From positions 1 through 60,485 of the forward strand of contig CABUPE010000012.1 of NCBI GenBank assembly GCA_902493515.1: 60,485 nucleotides of DNA. The letters are read 5' to 3'. Of the stretch, positions 7,979 through 16,857 are shown piece after piece. Origin of the DNA: an uncultured Collinsella sp. GTDB lineage: Bacteria > Actinomycetota > Coriobacteriia > Coriobacteriales > Coriobacteriaceae. The notes beneath the pieces were generated by a model. That model was not told the origin of the DNA. It searched no databases and was given only the letters and a program-made list of their open reading frames with translations. The position numbers and the translations under genes were made by a program. How positions within the stretch are numbered: the first letter of the stretch is position 1; each line of letters begins with the position of its first letter.

Positions 7979-9112
7979 ATGCAGCAGCTCACCGAGCAAG
8001 AAAAGAAACGCATCCAGCGGTACTGCACATACCCCAAAATCGCAGCGACCGCACTCGTCATGTCGTTCGTAGCATGCCTATTGATGTTGCCGCTCCAAAT
8101 GATCAACGATATCGCGTTCCATCAAAAGGAATTCCAACCCGCGGGCATATATACCGCCATCGCACTCACCGCAATCGAACTCGCCATCTTTTGCTATTGC
8201 GCTCTTGCGCCGCGCTTTGGAATGCAGGGCAAACAGTGGAAGGAGCTGCAGGGCAGGCTTGCGGTGGCCCAGGCCAACAAAGACCGCTCCGCGGAGGTCG
8301 CCGGCGTGCTTGCCACGCAAGCTGCCGGCCGCCTGCTCAAGAACAGCGATAACGATCTCGCGCGCAACCTGGGCGGTGCCGCCGAGGTCGCCAGCGCCGT
8401 GGGGGCAGTCGCCACGGCGGCAGATGTGCTGGCCGAGACCTCGAGCAATGCCGAGGCCATGGCAAACGCATACGGTGTGACGATTCCAAGCGTCAAGAAG
8501 CAGATCATAGCTCTCGCGGTGTTGCCCGCCATTGTGCTGCTTGGCGTCTACATCCCTCAGTTTGTCCAGGGAAATAACGAGCTTCAGGTAAGAAAGGCTG
8601 CAGCCGCCGAGCAGCTCGCCATCGCGCAGGATGCCTTGGAGCCCGTGTGCGAACGCGTCGCCGCAGACGACCCGTACGAGTCGTATCACGACTACGGCTA
8701 CCGCATTATCGGCTATCTGCGCGATAATGACCTCGGCGCTCAAGCAGTCTATGTCTACCTTTCTTTTGATGCAGACGGCATGCTCACGGACGTCGATTAC
8801 ACCAGTCAGATCGACCCCGAGGCAAGCCCTGCAGACAACCTCGCCCGCGCCGAGCAGGATATCGCGACGCTCTGTGCCCCGCTCAACGGGTTGGACATTT
8901 CCGTTGCCACACCGGACCTCCTCACGCCATGCAGCCTGTCGGATGAATTTAAACAGGCATTTTTAGCCGGATCCCTATATGAAGAAATCAGCATCAAGAC
9001 AGAGGACGAATCCATCAAGTCGTACTACACCTTTGACACCGAGCCCAAAGAAGAGTTCGACGAATACACCCATCCGGAAATTAGGCTTATGCTCTCTGCA
9101 AAGAAGAACTAA
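7979..9112 (+). CDS. unknown three-helix membrane protein
   Basis: 377 residues, not assigned to a family. The start is ATG 7979 (MQQLTEQEKKR) with a weak GTCGAGG upstream; an in-frame GTG 42 nt earlier is less likely. Hydrophobic segments near residues 19-42, 55-76 and 180-202 predict three membrane helices. The 77-180 stretch between them is Ala-rich, probably helical and cytosolic (AAGRLLKNSDNDLARNLGG). The C-terminal 170 residues are acidic and soluble, with a short repeat-like YDPYESYHDYGY patch. It stands alone between two palindromic repeats. No function is proposed. Confidence 0.75.
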   Translation: MQQLTEQEKKRIQRYCTYPKIAATALVMSFVACLLMLPLQMINDIAFHQKEFQPAGIYTAIALTAIELAIFCYCALAPRFGMQGKQWKELQGRLAVAQANKDRSAEVAGVLATQAAGRLLKNSDNDLARNLGGAAEVASAVGAVATAADVLAETSSNAEAMANAYGVTIPSVKKQIIALAVLPAIVLLGVYIPQFVQGNNELQVRKAAAAEQLAIAQDALEPVCERVAADDPYESYHDYGYRIIGYLRDNDLGAQAVYVYLSFDADGMLTDVDYTSQIDPEASPADNLARAEQDIATLCAPLNGLDISVATPDLLTPCSLSDEFKQAFLAGSLYEEISIKTEDESIKSYYTFDTEPKEEFDEYTHPEIRLMLSAKKN

Positions 9113-9154
9113 AGGCTTACGCTCTAATTTTCGCTCGCGAACATCGTCTATATC

Positions 9155-9338
9155 TCGAGGTCTAATACTTTTCCAAGAAGTGAACGACCGTTTTTTGACC
9201 CCCGAAGCATCGACATTCTCTGGCGCCAAAACCGCAGGATTCAACAATCAAAACCGCAGGAAATTGCATCTCAAAAGTGTCGACGCTTCGGGGGTCCATT
9301 TTGACTCGTTCACTTCTCGGAAAAGTATTAGACCTCGA
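9155..9338. repeat. 184-bp MITE-like inverted-repeat element
   Basis: Arms at 9155-9215 and 9278-9338 are mutual reverse complements over about 61 bp with a few mismatches concentrated in one 10-nt patch. The outer part reads TCGAGGTCTAATACTTTTCC on both arms, the inner part contains GACCCCCGAAGC and GTCGAC. The 62-bp centre carries AAAACCGCAGGA twice in direct orientation. No open frame with family resemblance lies inside. It sits between the membrane protein and the ABC exporter. Confidence 0.75.
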
Positions 9339-9355
9339 ATTCACAAGCCGCTCAA

Positions 9356-9383
9356 TGTGACAAAGGGACCGTCCCTTGTCACA
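9356..9383. repeat. palindromic repeat, TGTGACAAAGGGA family
   Basis: TGTGACAAAGGGAC and GTCCCTTGTCACA form a near-perfect inverted repeat ending one base before the ABC exporter stop codon (minus strand). It shares its core with 7725-7751. It may double as a terminator for the exporter. Confidence 0.7.
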
Positions 9384-12300
9384 TTATTCGGAGCGCAGGG
9401 CCTCCACGGGATCCTTCCTGGACGCGCTGCGGGCGGGCAGCAGGCCGGCAACGACCGTCAGTAACACCGAAATCGCGATGAGCACCAGCGCATCCTGCGC
9501 GGGCAGGCTCATCAGATTGGGTACCTGTTTGGCAGCAAGCGCCCAGGCATTAACCGGAAAGCTCACGAGCACCACGACGACAATGGCAAAGACGCCGGCG
9601 ATGAGGCCTTCGATAAAGGTCTCGGCATTGAATACGTTGGCCACGTTGCGCTTCGACGCGCCGATCGCGCGCAGGATGCCAATCTCCTTTTTGCGCTCCA
9701 GCACGCTGATGTAGGTGATGATGCCGATCATAATGGAGCTCACCACCAGACTGATGCTCACAAACGCGATGAGCACCAAGCTGATGGTGTTCACGATGTC
9801 GGTCACCGAGCCCATGATGATACCCATGTAGTCGGTGTACGAGATTGCCTGTTCATCGTGACCAGCGGCTTTGACCTGCTTGTTGTACGCATCGATATGG
9901 TCGAGCACGCGCTCCTTGGCCTCAAAGTCGCGCGGGAAAATCTTGACCGAGATGGGGTCTGCCTCGTCTGCATAGCCCAGCGTGGTCAGGTTGTTGTCGT
10001 AGGTGAGTTTCGACGCCTTCGCATAGCTCATCATGAGCGAGCTCAGGTCCTCGGCGTCCATGTTGAAATGGATAGCACGAGCAAAGGCACTCCCATCCAC
10101 GTGCATGGCGCTCGCCAGGTTGGCAAAACTCGAAGACATCTGCGTCGCCATCTGACCCATGAGCCCTGCCGCGCCCGCTTTAAGCTGGGACGATACCGTT
10201 GTCGCTATCTGGTCGCTGATTGTCTTGGTCACCTGGTCCATTGCCTGTTGCAGATACGGAGCCAGCTGCTTTTGGACATAGTCGGTCATCGCCTGCTGCA
10301 GGCGCTCGGCCAGAGCATCGCCGCCGAGCGCTTTGAGCTGGGCCAGGATTTGCTGGGCCGCAGTATCATTCTCAAGATACGTCGAGAATGCGGCAGCGAG
10401 CTTTGACGCGTCTTTAAGATCTTCGGGTGACAGCGCCCTAAACTGATCAGACTGCAAAAAGCCCTCAAACAGCTGGTTGGCTAGCGTTCCCACCTGCTGC
10501 ATTTGCTCGGGCGTGAGCTCCAGACCTTCAAAGATGCCCGAGAAATCTGGGGCCGGTGCTTTTGCCATAATGTCGCTGAAGTCGATGTCCTTCCCAACAC
10601 CCGAAAGGTCGATATCCAACCCGGACAAGTCAAGACCCGACAGGTCCATACCGCCGGCTGCACCCGAGAGCGCAGACGCATCGAACGAGAACGCGCTCTT
10701 GAGCGCCGCCTCGTCCACACTGAACATGCTGCCCAGATCCACGCCTTGCTTGGCCTCGCCCTGCAGTTCATCGAAAGACTTGCCCGTAAAGACATCCGTC
10801 TCGGGGCGGGCGAGTTGCTCCTGCACAATCTGCGAATCGGAGGCGCGTTCCATAAGCTGGCGAGTCAGCGCATGTGTATAGGCAATGCCCGGAGACAACG
10901 CGCTCGCATTGGCCGTCTCGTTAGGTCGCACCACGCCCACAATGCGCACATCAATACCGTCGGCAACCTTGGCCGTCATAAAGTCGGCATCGTCAGACAT
11001 GTCAGTCCACATGCCGGTCTCTTCGTTTTTGCGATACGCATCGGCCGGCGACAACACCTTAAACGTCGTGGACAGCGCATCGTCGTAGGTAAAGTCGGTA
11101 CCGGTCTCGGGCGCTTCGACCCCACCGTCAGCCGTCATAGCGCTGTTAACCAGATTGTTAAGCTCATTGATATCCAGCGCACCGATGCTGTAGAGCGTGT
11201 AGTCGCCCACCGTACCGCGGCTCGAAAGCACCATCACGGCTTCGTTGGCAGACGTGGGCCAATGACCGGCGACGACATCGTACTGGCTGTCGAGCAGGCT
11301 CTGGTCGTCAATCATCTCGTTAAAGACCGAGGTTCCCATGGATTCCATGCTCACCGTTGCCGCCGAACTCGCACCTCCGCTCATGGCCTCGGTCATGGCG
11401 TTGGGCACCAGCCGGACAGGCTTCTCATCGCCCTTGCCGGCACGATAGACAACCGGCGATACACCGTAGCCGTACTGGATGGCGTTGACTTCTTTATCGA
11501 TGCCGTCGCCACCGGCATCGAGCCATGCCTTAAAGCTCGTCATGTCGTTGGACTTAACGCTTGCAAACATGTCCTTTACGGCCGTAACCACGGGGATCTT
11601 ATCGGTTCCCTTAGCTTTGCCACCAGTACCGTCGGACAAATCCCCGCCGTTGGACGCCTCATCATCCGCAGCCCCCTGCCCGCCCATCATGGACGACAGG
11701 TCGTAATCCTGCTTGGAAATGGTGAGCGGGTAACTCGAGAGCGTATCCTCCTCGACCTTTTTGATGTAATTGTTCACGCCATTGGATAGCGCCAGGATCG
11801 CTGCGATACCGATAATGCCAATCGACCCCGCAAATGCCGTCATGGCCGTGCGGCCCTTCTTGGTCATAAGGTTTCGGGCAGAAAGCCCCAGCGCCGTCAC
11901 AAAGCTCATCGAGGTTTTGCGCGTAGGCTTAGCCTCGCGACGCGTGGCGTCGGTGACATCGAAAGGGTCGGAATCGTCGGTGATCTTGCCGTCCGCTAGG
12001 TTGACGATGCGCGTGGCGTACTGGTACGCCAACTCGGGATTGTGCGTGACCATGATAACCAGGCGGTCGCGCGCAACGTCCTTGAGCAGATCCATGACCT
12101 GTACGGATGTCGTTGAATCCAAGGCGCCGGTCGGCTCGTCTGCCAGCACAATCTCGGGATCGTTGATTAGGGCGCGGGCGATGGCCACGCGCTGCATCTG
12201 TCCACCCGAAAGCTGGCTCGGGCGCTTGTTAACGTGCTCGCCCAGACCAACTGCCTCGAGCGCCTTGCGTGCACGCTGGCGGCGCTCGGCATGCCCCACA

Positions 12301-12635
12301 CCCGTAAGCGTAAGCGCCAGCTCCACGTTTTCCAAAATGGTCTGATGCGGAATGAGGTTATAGCTCTGGAACACAAAGCCGATGCGGTTGTTACGATAGG
12401 CGTCCCAATCGCGATCGTGAAAATCCTTGGTCGAAATACCGTCGATCAGCAGGTCGCCCGAGTCAAAGTGGTCGAGCCCGCCGATAACGTTGAGCATCGT
12501 GGTCTTACCCGAACCCGAGGGACCCAGGATGGCCACGAACTCGTTATCGCGAAAAGACAGGCTTACGTTGTCGAGCGCCACCTGCGTAAACGACTGCGTA
12601 ACGTACCTTTTGCAAATTCCTTTGAGCTCCAGCAT
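9384..12635 (-). CDS. ABC exporter, ATP-binding domain fused to a MacB/FtsX-type permease
   Basis: 1083 residues. Start is ATG 12635 (MLELKGICKRY), 9 nt after GGAGAGG; a TTG three codons earlier touches the ribosome site and is unlikely. Residues 1-230 form a MacB/LolD-type ATPase with Walker A GPSGSGKT at 38-45, LSGGQ, and Walker B IVLADEPTG with the D-loop. A membrane helix near 275-295 (GIIGIAAILALSNG) is followed by about 600 extracytoplasmic residues, then three helices at the C terminus, LRAIGASKRNV between them and ARSASRKDPVEALRSE at the end, as in FtsX-like permeases. The extracytoplasmic part is far longer than the usual 200 residues and contains Leu-Ser-Gly-Leu-Asp repeats and long Ala/Gln helices. 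Substrate unknown; candidates are peptides, lipids or cell-wall agents. Confidence 0.9.
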   Translation of the reverse strand: MLELKGICKRYVTQSFTQVALDNVSLSFRDNEFVAILGPSGSGKTTMLNVIGGLDHFDSGDLLIDGISTKDFHDRDWDAYRNNRIGFVFQSYNLIPHQTILENVELALTLTGVGHAERRQRARKALEAVGLGEHVNKRPSQLSGGQMQRVAIARALINDPEIVLADEPTGALDSTTSVQVMDLLKDVARDRLVIMVTHNPELAYQYATRIVNLADGKITDDSDPFDVTDATRREAKPTRKTSMSFVTALGLSARNLMTKKGRTAMTAFAGSIGIIGIAAILALSNGVNNYIKKVEEDTLSSYPLTISKQDYDLSSMMGGQGAADDEASNGGDLSDGTGGKAKGTDKIPVVTAVKDMFASVKSNDMTSFKAWLDAGGDGIDKEVNAIQYGYGVSPVVYRAGKGDEKPVRLVPNAMTEAMSGGASSAATVSMESMGTSVFNEMIDDQSLLDSQYDVVAGHWPTSANEAVMVLSSRGTVGDYTLYSIGALDINELNNLVNSAMTADGGVEAPETGTDFTYDDALSTTFKVLSPADAYRKNEETGMWTDMSDDADFMTAKVADGIDVRIVGVVRPNETANASALSPGIAYTHALTRQLMERASDSQIVQEQLARPETDVFTGKSFDELQGEAKQGVDLGSMFSVDEAALKSAFSFDASALSGAAGGMDLSGLDLSGLDIDLSGVGKDIDFSDIMAKAPAPDFSGIFEGLELTPEQMQQVGTLANQLFEGFLQSDQFRALSPEDLKDASKLAAAFSTYLENDTAAQQILAQLKALGGDALAERLQQAMTDYVQKQLAPYLQQAMDQVTKTISDQIATTVSSQLKAGAAGLMGQMATQMSSSFANLASAMHVDGSAFARAIHFNMDAEDLSSLMMSYAKASKLTYDNNLTTLGYADEADPISVKIFPRDFEAKERVLDHIDAYNKQVKAAGHDEQAISYTDYMGIIMGSVTDIVNTISLVLIAFVSISLVVSSIMIGIITYISVLERKKEIGILRAIGASKRNVANVFNAETFIEGLIAGVFAIVVVVLVSFPVNAWALAAKQVPNLMSLPAQDALVLIAISVLLTVVAGLLPARSASRKDPVEALRSE

Positions 12636-12788
12636 GGACGGCAACCTCTCCCACGCGGGCGCACTCGCCCGCTCTCCCCCGCCGTTCGTATTCGACGCGT
12701 TTGTCCTACTCTATCCCCATTTTTCACCGACGCCAGTGAGGAATGTAGAGAACCGCATCAAAAAACGAACGGGACGGCGCCCAAAAGA

Positions 12789-12810
12789 AGAGGTCCCGAG
12801 CGGGACCTCT
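12789..12810 (-). terminator. probable terminator of the TlpA redox operon
   Basis: AGAGGTCCC and GGGACCTCT form a 9-bp stem around GAGC, downstream of the TlpA stop. On the minus strand a short TCTTTT follows. Nothing else stands out in 12636-12889. Confidence 0.6.
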
Positions 12811-12889
12811 ATATGGTGGAGCTTATCTTGAAAGGCAGCGGACTACTCCGCACAGCGACACACGATCCTCGCGATGCTTTACGTGTTTT

Positions 12890-13861
12890 TTACTGCTCGC
12901 TATTCGCAATCGCCTGGTCGATAAGTTTGTTGAGTGCTGCGCGCTGCTCGGCGGAGCTGATGGCTCCCACGATGGGCTCCCCTACGATGTTGCCATTCTG
13001 ATCGATGACATACGTTGTCGGGAACGAGAACAAATTTGACGTGAACTTACCGGCCTCGCTATCCGACTTGAACCAGATGTTCTTATACGTCACGCCCTTC
13101 TTGCTCAGCACGTCCTTGGCATCTGCAATCTCGCCCTTGTTGCCATCGAGCGTAAAGGAATTGACGCCCACGACCTGGCCGCCCTTCTTGGCAAGCTCCT
13201 GATTCAGTTTCTCAAGATCGCCCAGCTCGCCCACGCACGGCTTGCAAGTGGTAAACCAGAAGTTCATGACGGTGACCTTGTTCTTAGAGAACAGCTCGTC
13301 GCTGTTCACGTCGTTGCCATCCAGGTCCTTGCCCGTAAAGCTGGGGAACTTCGTCGCCTCGCTCGAAGCATTGGCACCAGCCGTCATGCCAGCGGTCGAA
13401 GCGTCGACGCTCTCGCCTGCACTCGGCGTGCTTCCACAGCCGGGGAACTCCTTCTCCAGGCTCTCGAGCTTGTCCTCGATCTCCTTGATCTGCTGTGCAC
13501 CGGCCTTGAGCGTCTTGAGCTCATCCGCCGTGAACTCATCCTTGGCGCCGTCGATGGTCTTGAGCAGGAAATCGCCGTAATTGCTGCCGTCCTCAATCAT
13601 TGCCGAGTCTTTATTTGCCGCATTGAATACCTTTTCCCACAGCGCGTTATCACTCGAAAAGATCTCGTTCTCCTTCTGCATGAGCTTCGCATACAGCTCG
13701 GCGGCCTCGTCGGCATTGGTCGGCTCCTGCGCAGTGAGTTCTGCGATCTTAGGATCGGAGCTCACAGATTCGCTCGCATTGCCACCGGGTGCCGAACACG
13801 CCACAAGGCATAAGGCCAGCACCGGCACCATAAACAGAGCCGCAATCTTAGAAAGCTTCAT
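12890..13861 (-). CDS. TlpA-like thioredoxin-fold lipoprotein
   Basis: 323 residues. ATG 13861 (MKLSKIAALF) is 7 nt after GGAGG; the ATG two codons earlier touches it. Residues 1-24 are a lipoprotein signal ending in LCLVAC. A helical region of about 150 residues, acidic and rich in Lys/Glu, precedes a TlpA/AhpC-type domain from about 170, with active site FTTCKPC (Cys at 206 and 209) and cis-Pro in SFPTTYVID. It should work outside the membrane as a disulfide reductase or oxidase. The gene follows the membrane 4Fe-4S protein by 29 nt, which is presumably its electron or thiol partner; that pairing is inferred from position. Confidence 0.9.
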   Translation of the reverse strand: MKLSKIAALFMVPVLALCLVACSAPGGNASESVSSDPKIAELTAQEPTNADEAAELYAKLMQKENEIFSSDNALWEKVFNAANKDSAMIEDGSNYGDFLLKTIDGAKDEFTADELKTLKAGAQQIKEIEDKLESLEKEFPGCGSTPSAGESVDASTAGMTAGANASSEATKFPSFTGKDLDGNDVNSDELFSKNKVTVMNFWFTTCKPCVGELGDLEKLNQELAKKGGQVVGVNSFTLDGNKGEIADAKDVLSKKGVTYKNIWFKSDSEAGKFTSNLFSFPTTYVIDQNGNIVGEPIVGAISSAEQRAALNKLIDQAIANSEQ

Positions 13862-13890
13862 GGTCATTCCTCCGTTTTTTCGAAGCTTGT

Positions 13891-14793
13891 TTACTTTTTA
13901 TCGGCGGTCAAGGGGAGCTTTTCCACCGAAACATCCAGGCCATAGCGATAGCTGATGGCATCGACGGGACAGGCCCCGATGCACTTTCCGCACCGAATAC
14001 ATTCGGCATGATTGGGCGCGCGGACCACATCAACGTCCATCTGACAAACCCTTGAGCACTTGCCGCACGAGACGCATTTGCACGCGTCGACCTGAATTCC
14101 CAACAAGGACACCCTATTCATGAGCGCATAGAATGCGCCGAGCGGGCAAATCCATTTGCAAAAGGGGCGATAGAACAAAACGCTCAGCACTACCACGGCA
14201 ATGAGAACGGCAAGTTTCCAGGTAAAGAGCTGCCCCAGCGCAGATCGAATGCCGGCGTTGGCAATGGCCAGCGGAATGGCGCCCTCGAGCACGCCCTGCG
14301 GACAGACGTATTTGCAAAAGAACGGATCTCCCATCCCCAGGTCGTTGACCACCAGCACAGGCAGCAATACCACAGCAAACAGCAGCACGAAGTATTTGAT
14401 ATACGTAAGCGCCTTGAGCTTTTTCGTGGAGAACTTTTTGCCGGGAATCTTATGAAGCAGCTCCTGCAGCCAGCCAAACGGGCACAGAAAGCCGCATACA
14501 AAGCGTCCCAGCAGCACGCCGAGCAAAATGAGCGTACCGGTTACGTAGTAGGAAAAGTTGAACTTGGATGAACCTACCACCGACTGGAACGACCCGATGG
14601 GGCACGCACCCGATGCCGCGGGGCACGAATAGCAATTAAGTCCAGGTACGCAGACTGTTTTTCCCGCGCCCTGATAGATGCCGCCTTTGGCAAAGTTTGG
14701 CAGGTGAATGTTGGTGATGAGCGTCGCCGCCGCCTGAATGAATCCGCGAAATCGAGCCAAAACATGCGACGCAGTGTTTTCTCTTTTATCCAA
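13891..14793 (-). CDS. membrane 4Fe-4S protein (NapH/MauN-like)
   Basis: About 300 residues if the TTG at 14793 is used; this start overlaps the stop of the upstream CXXC peptide gene by 8 nt and has GGAG ten nt upstream. The frame remains open further upstream, but that part is the peptide gene in another frame. Features: four or five membrane helices, cysteine pairs on the membrane portion (CGFLCPFGW, CKYVCPQG, CKWICPLG), then two ferredoxin-type clusters at the C terminus, CVSCGKCSRVCQMDV and CIRCGKCIGACPVDA. Proteins of this group carry electrons across or along the membrane. Here it sits between the CXXC peptide and TlpA, so a transmembrane electron relay feeding an extracytoplasmic thiol protein is likely. 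Confidence 0.88.
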   Translation of the reverse strand: MDKRENTASHVLARFRGFIQAAATLITNIHLPNFAKGGIYQGAGKTVCVPGLNCYSCPAASGACPIGSFQSVVGSSKFNFSYYVTGTLILLGVLLGRFVCGFLCPFGWLQELLHKIPGKKFSTKKLKALTYIKYFVLLFAVVLLPVLVVNDLGMGDPFFCKYVCPQGVLEGAIPLAIANAGIRSALGQLFTWKLAVLIAVVVLSVLFYRPFCKWICPLGAFYALMNRVSLLGIQVDACKCVSCGKCSRVCQMDVDVVRAPNHAECIRCGKCIGACPVDAISYRYGLDVSVEKLPLTADKK

Positions 14794-14932
14794 TTCCGAT
14801 ACACTCCAAGCACAGCCTAATCGCTTTGGCCAGCACGGCATCCGCCTCGCCACGCATAACGCCAAAGCACACCATGGCAATTCCGACGATCAACAAAGCG
14901 ACCTGTACCACGGGTTTTACCGCTTTGAACAA
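14786..14932 (-). CDS. CD1871A-like CXXC small membrane peptide
   Basis: 48 residues, not reported as a long frame because it begins with TTG. AGGAG lies 8 nt upstream of TTG 14932. One hydrophobic segment (residues 8-26, VVQVALLIVGIAMVCFGVM) is followed by RGEADAVLAKAIRLCLECIGIG, ending in a CLEC motif four residues from the C terminus. This tail is the hallmark of the CD1871A family of small CXXC proteins, which sit next to NapH-like 4Fe-4S proteins in Clostridia. Its stop overlaps the start of the 4Fe-4S gene, so the two are coupled. It probably exchanges thiols or electrons with that protein; mechanism unknown. Confidence 0.85.
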   Translation of the reverse strand: MFKAVKPVVQVALLIVGIAMVCFGVMRGEADAVLAKAIRLCLECIGIG

Positions 14933-15022
14933 CCTGACCACTCCTTTCGTTACGCGACCATTGGACCATATCGACTATAAAATCCGTGTTAAGCGCGATT
15001 TGAAATGTGCAAGGAGACTGTT

Positions 15023-15697
15023 ATGCGTATTTTGATCGTCGAAGACGAGCGAGCACTGTGCGATGCAATCGCGCGCAGCTTGCGAAACTTGGCGTACAGC
15101 GTCGACTGCTGTCACAACGGACAGGAGGCGCTCGACCTACTGAACGTTGAGGCCTTCGACCTCGTGGTACTCGACCTCAACCTTCCCCGTATCGATGGCA
15201 TGACCGTACTCAGGGAACTTAGGAAAACTGACTGCGAGACTAAGGTACTGATTTTGTCCGCACGCGGCGAAGTATCAGATAAAGTCGCCGGACTCGATGC
15301 CGGCGCCAACGATTACCTCACCAAGCCGTTTCATCTGGACGAGCTTGCGGCAAGGATTCGCAGCCTTACCCTCAGACGCTTTACACAAAGCGACATAGTT
15401 TTAACCTGCGGAAAGCTCAGTTTTGACACCAAGGCACGCATCGCTTCCGTGGACAGCGAGGCTTTATCTCTTACGCGCAAGGAAACGGGAATCTTGGAAT
15501 ACCTGATGCTTAATCAGGGGCGTCCGGTAAGTCAAGAGGAGCTTATCGAGCACGTTTGGGATAGCAGCGTGAACAGCTTTAGCAACGCAACCCGCGTTCA
15601 TATCTCGTCACTCCGCAAAAAGCTACGCAGCGCTTTGGGATACGACCCGATTCGCAATCGGATTGGAGAGGGCTACGTTATGGAGGATAGCGAATGA
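15023..15697 (+). CDS. OmpR-family response regulator
   Basis: 224 residues; ATG 15023 with AAGGAG 7 nt upstream. Receiver domain with acidic pocket ED at 7-8, phospho-acceptor Asp51 (VVLDLNLP) and Lys in LTKPF, followed by a winged-helix output domain (SLTRKETGILEYLMLNQG, NSFSNATRVHISSLRKKL). Its stop overlaps the start of the histidine kinase (ATGA), so they are one operon. The promoter region 14933-15022 is shared with the divergent CXXC/4Fe-4S/TlpA operon, which is the likely target. Confidence 0.93.
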   Translation: MRILIVEDERALCDAIARSLRNLAYSVDCCHNGQEALDLLNVEAFDLVVLDLNLPRIDGMTVLRELRKTDCETKVLILSARGEVSDKVAGLDAGANDYLTKPFHLDELAARIRSLTLRRFTQSDIVLTCGKLSFDTKARIASVDSEALSLTRKETGILEYLMLNQGRPVSQEELIEHVWDSSVNSFSNATRVHISSLRKKLRSALGYDPIRNRIGEGYVMEDSE

Positions 15698-16833
15698 AAA
15701 GGCTTTCGCTGCAATGGCGCATAACGATTATGACGGCACTGCTCACGTGTGCGGCATGCGTGCTGACGAACTGTCTGGTCGGCTATACGGGCATGCGCTA
15801 CATGGATGCCATCGGCAGTGACATCTCGGCCTTTACCGCAACCAGCGAAGATTCGCCCCAGGCGTTCGACCCAACGAAAGCGGCCCTCGATAACGAGGTT
15901 ACGATCGTCGTAAACGACGCACAGGAGTCTTTTGGCACGACAGCCTGGCGCATCACGGCTGGAGTCACACTCCTTGGCGGCGTGCTGGCATACTTTGTGA
16001 GCGGCCGCGCACTCAAACCGCTACGGGCTTTTGCAGACCAGGTTGAGCGTGTGCAGCCTGACAACCTAAGCGAAATCAGACTCAGTGAAGATGTGCCCAC
16101 CGAGCTACAACGATGCAGCGCCTCTTTCAACGACATGATCGCCCGTCTTGGCGAAGGGTTCTCTGCACAGCGTCAATTTACCGGCAACGCCGCGCACGAG
16201 CTGCGAACCCCGCTCGCCCTTATGCAGGCACAGATCGAACTGTTTGTCTCCGAGCGCTCCAACTTACAACCCGAAACAGCCGAGTTGCTCGGCCTGCTAC
16301 AAGAACAAACCGAGCGAATGTCGCGGATGACCAAGGTATTGCTCGAGATGAGTGAGCTCCGCAGCGTTCCTTGCGAGGACGGTGTTGAACTTGGTCCCTT
16401 GTCCGAAGAGGTCCTCACCGACCTTGCGCCACTTGCCGAAAATAAGGGCATAGCCCTCAATTGTGCTGGAGACGCTTTAGTAATCGGGAACGATGCGCTC
16501 CTCTATCGGCTGGTGTTTAACTTGACCGAAAACGCCATCCGTTACAGCCGCTCCGGCTCGACTGTCAACGTCTCCATCAGCGACAGCGACAACCACGTGT
16601 TCCTGCGAGTCGAGGACCAGGGCCCGGGAATACCCAAGCAGTACCGTGAGAGCATCTTCCAACCGTTCTTTCGCCTGGATAAATCCCGCAGCAGGGCATA
16701 CGGCGGCGCAGGACTCGGACTAGCGCTTGTTTGGGAGATTGCAGCGCTTCACGGTGGCACGGTAGAGGTCGAAACAAGTTCCGAGAACGGGACTACCATG
16801 CTCGTGACCCTCTCAAAGGGGGCCACCACGTGA
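15694..16833 (+). CDS. HAMP-containing sensor histidine kinase
   Basis: 379 residues. Two membrane helices (about 8-30 and 85-107) enclose a short 50-residue extracytoplasmic loop, too small for a classical ligand domain. A HAMP domain follows, then HisKA with GNAAHELRTPLALM, and HATPase with NLTENAIRYS, VEDQGPGIP and GGAGLGLALVWEIAALHGG. It shares an ATGA overlap with the preceding regulator. Together they probably sense redox or envelope state and control the divergent TlpA operon; the signal itself is not evident. Confidence 0.92.
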   Translation: MKRLSLQWRITIMTALLTCAACVLTNCLVGYTGMRYMDAIGSDISAFTATSEDSPQAFDPTKAALDNEVTIVVNDAQESFGTTAWRITAGVTLLGGVLAYFVSGRALKPLRAFADQVERVQPDNLSEIRLSEDVPTELQRCSASFNDMIARLGEGFSAQRQFTGNAAHELRTPLALMQAQIELFVSERSNLQPETAELLGLLQEQTERMSRMTKVLLEMSELRSVPCEDGVELGPLSEEVLTDLAPLAENKGIALNCAGDALVIGNDALLYRLVFNLTENAIRYSRSGSTVNVSISDSDNHVFLRVEDQGPGIPKQYRESIFQPFFRLDKSRSRAYGGAGLGLALVWEIAALHGGTVEVETSSENGTTMLVTLSKGATT

Positions 16834-16857
16834 TCCGACTGTCCAGGGGTCCCACTC

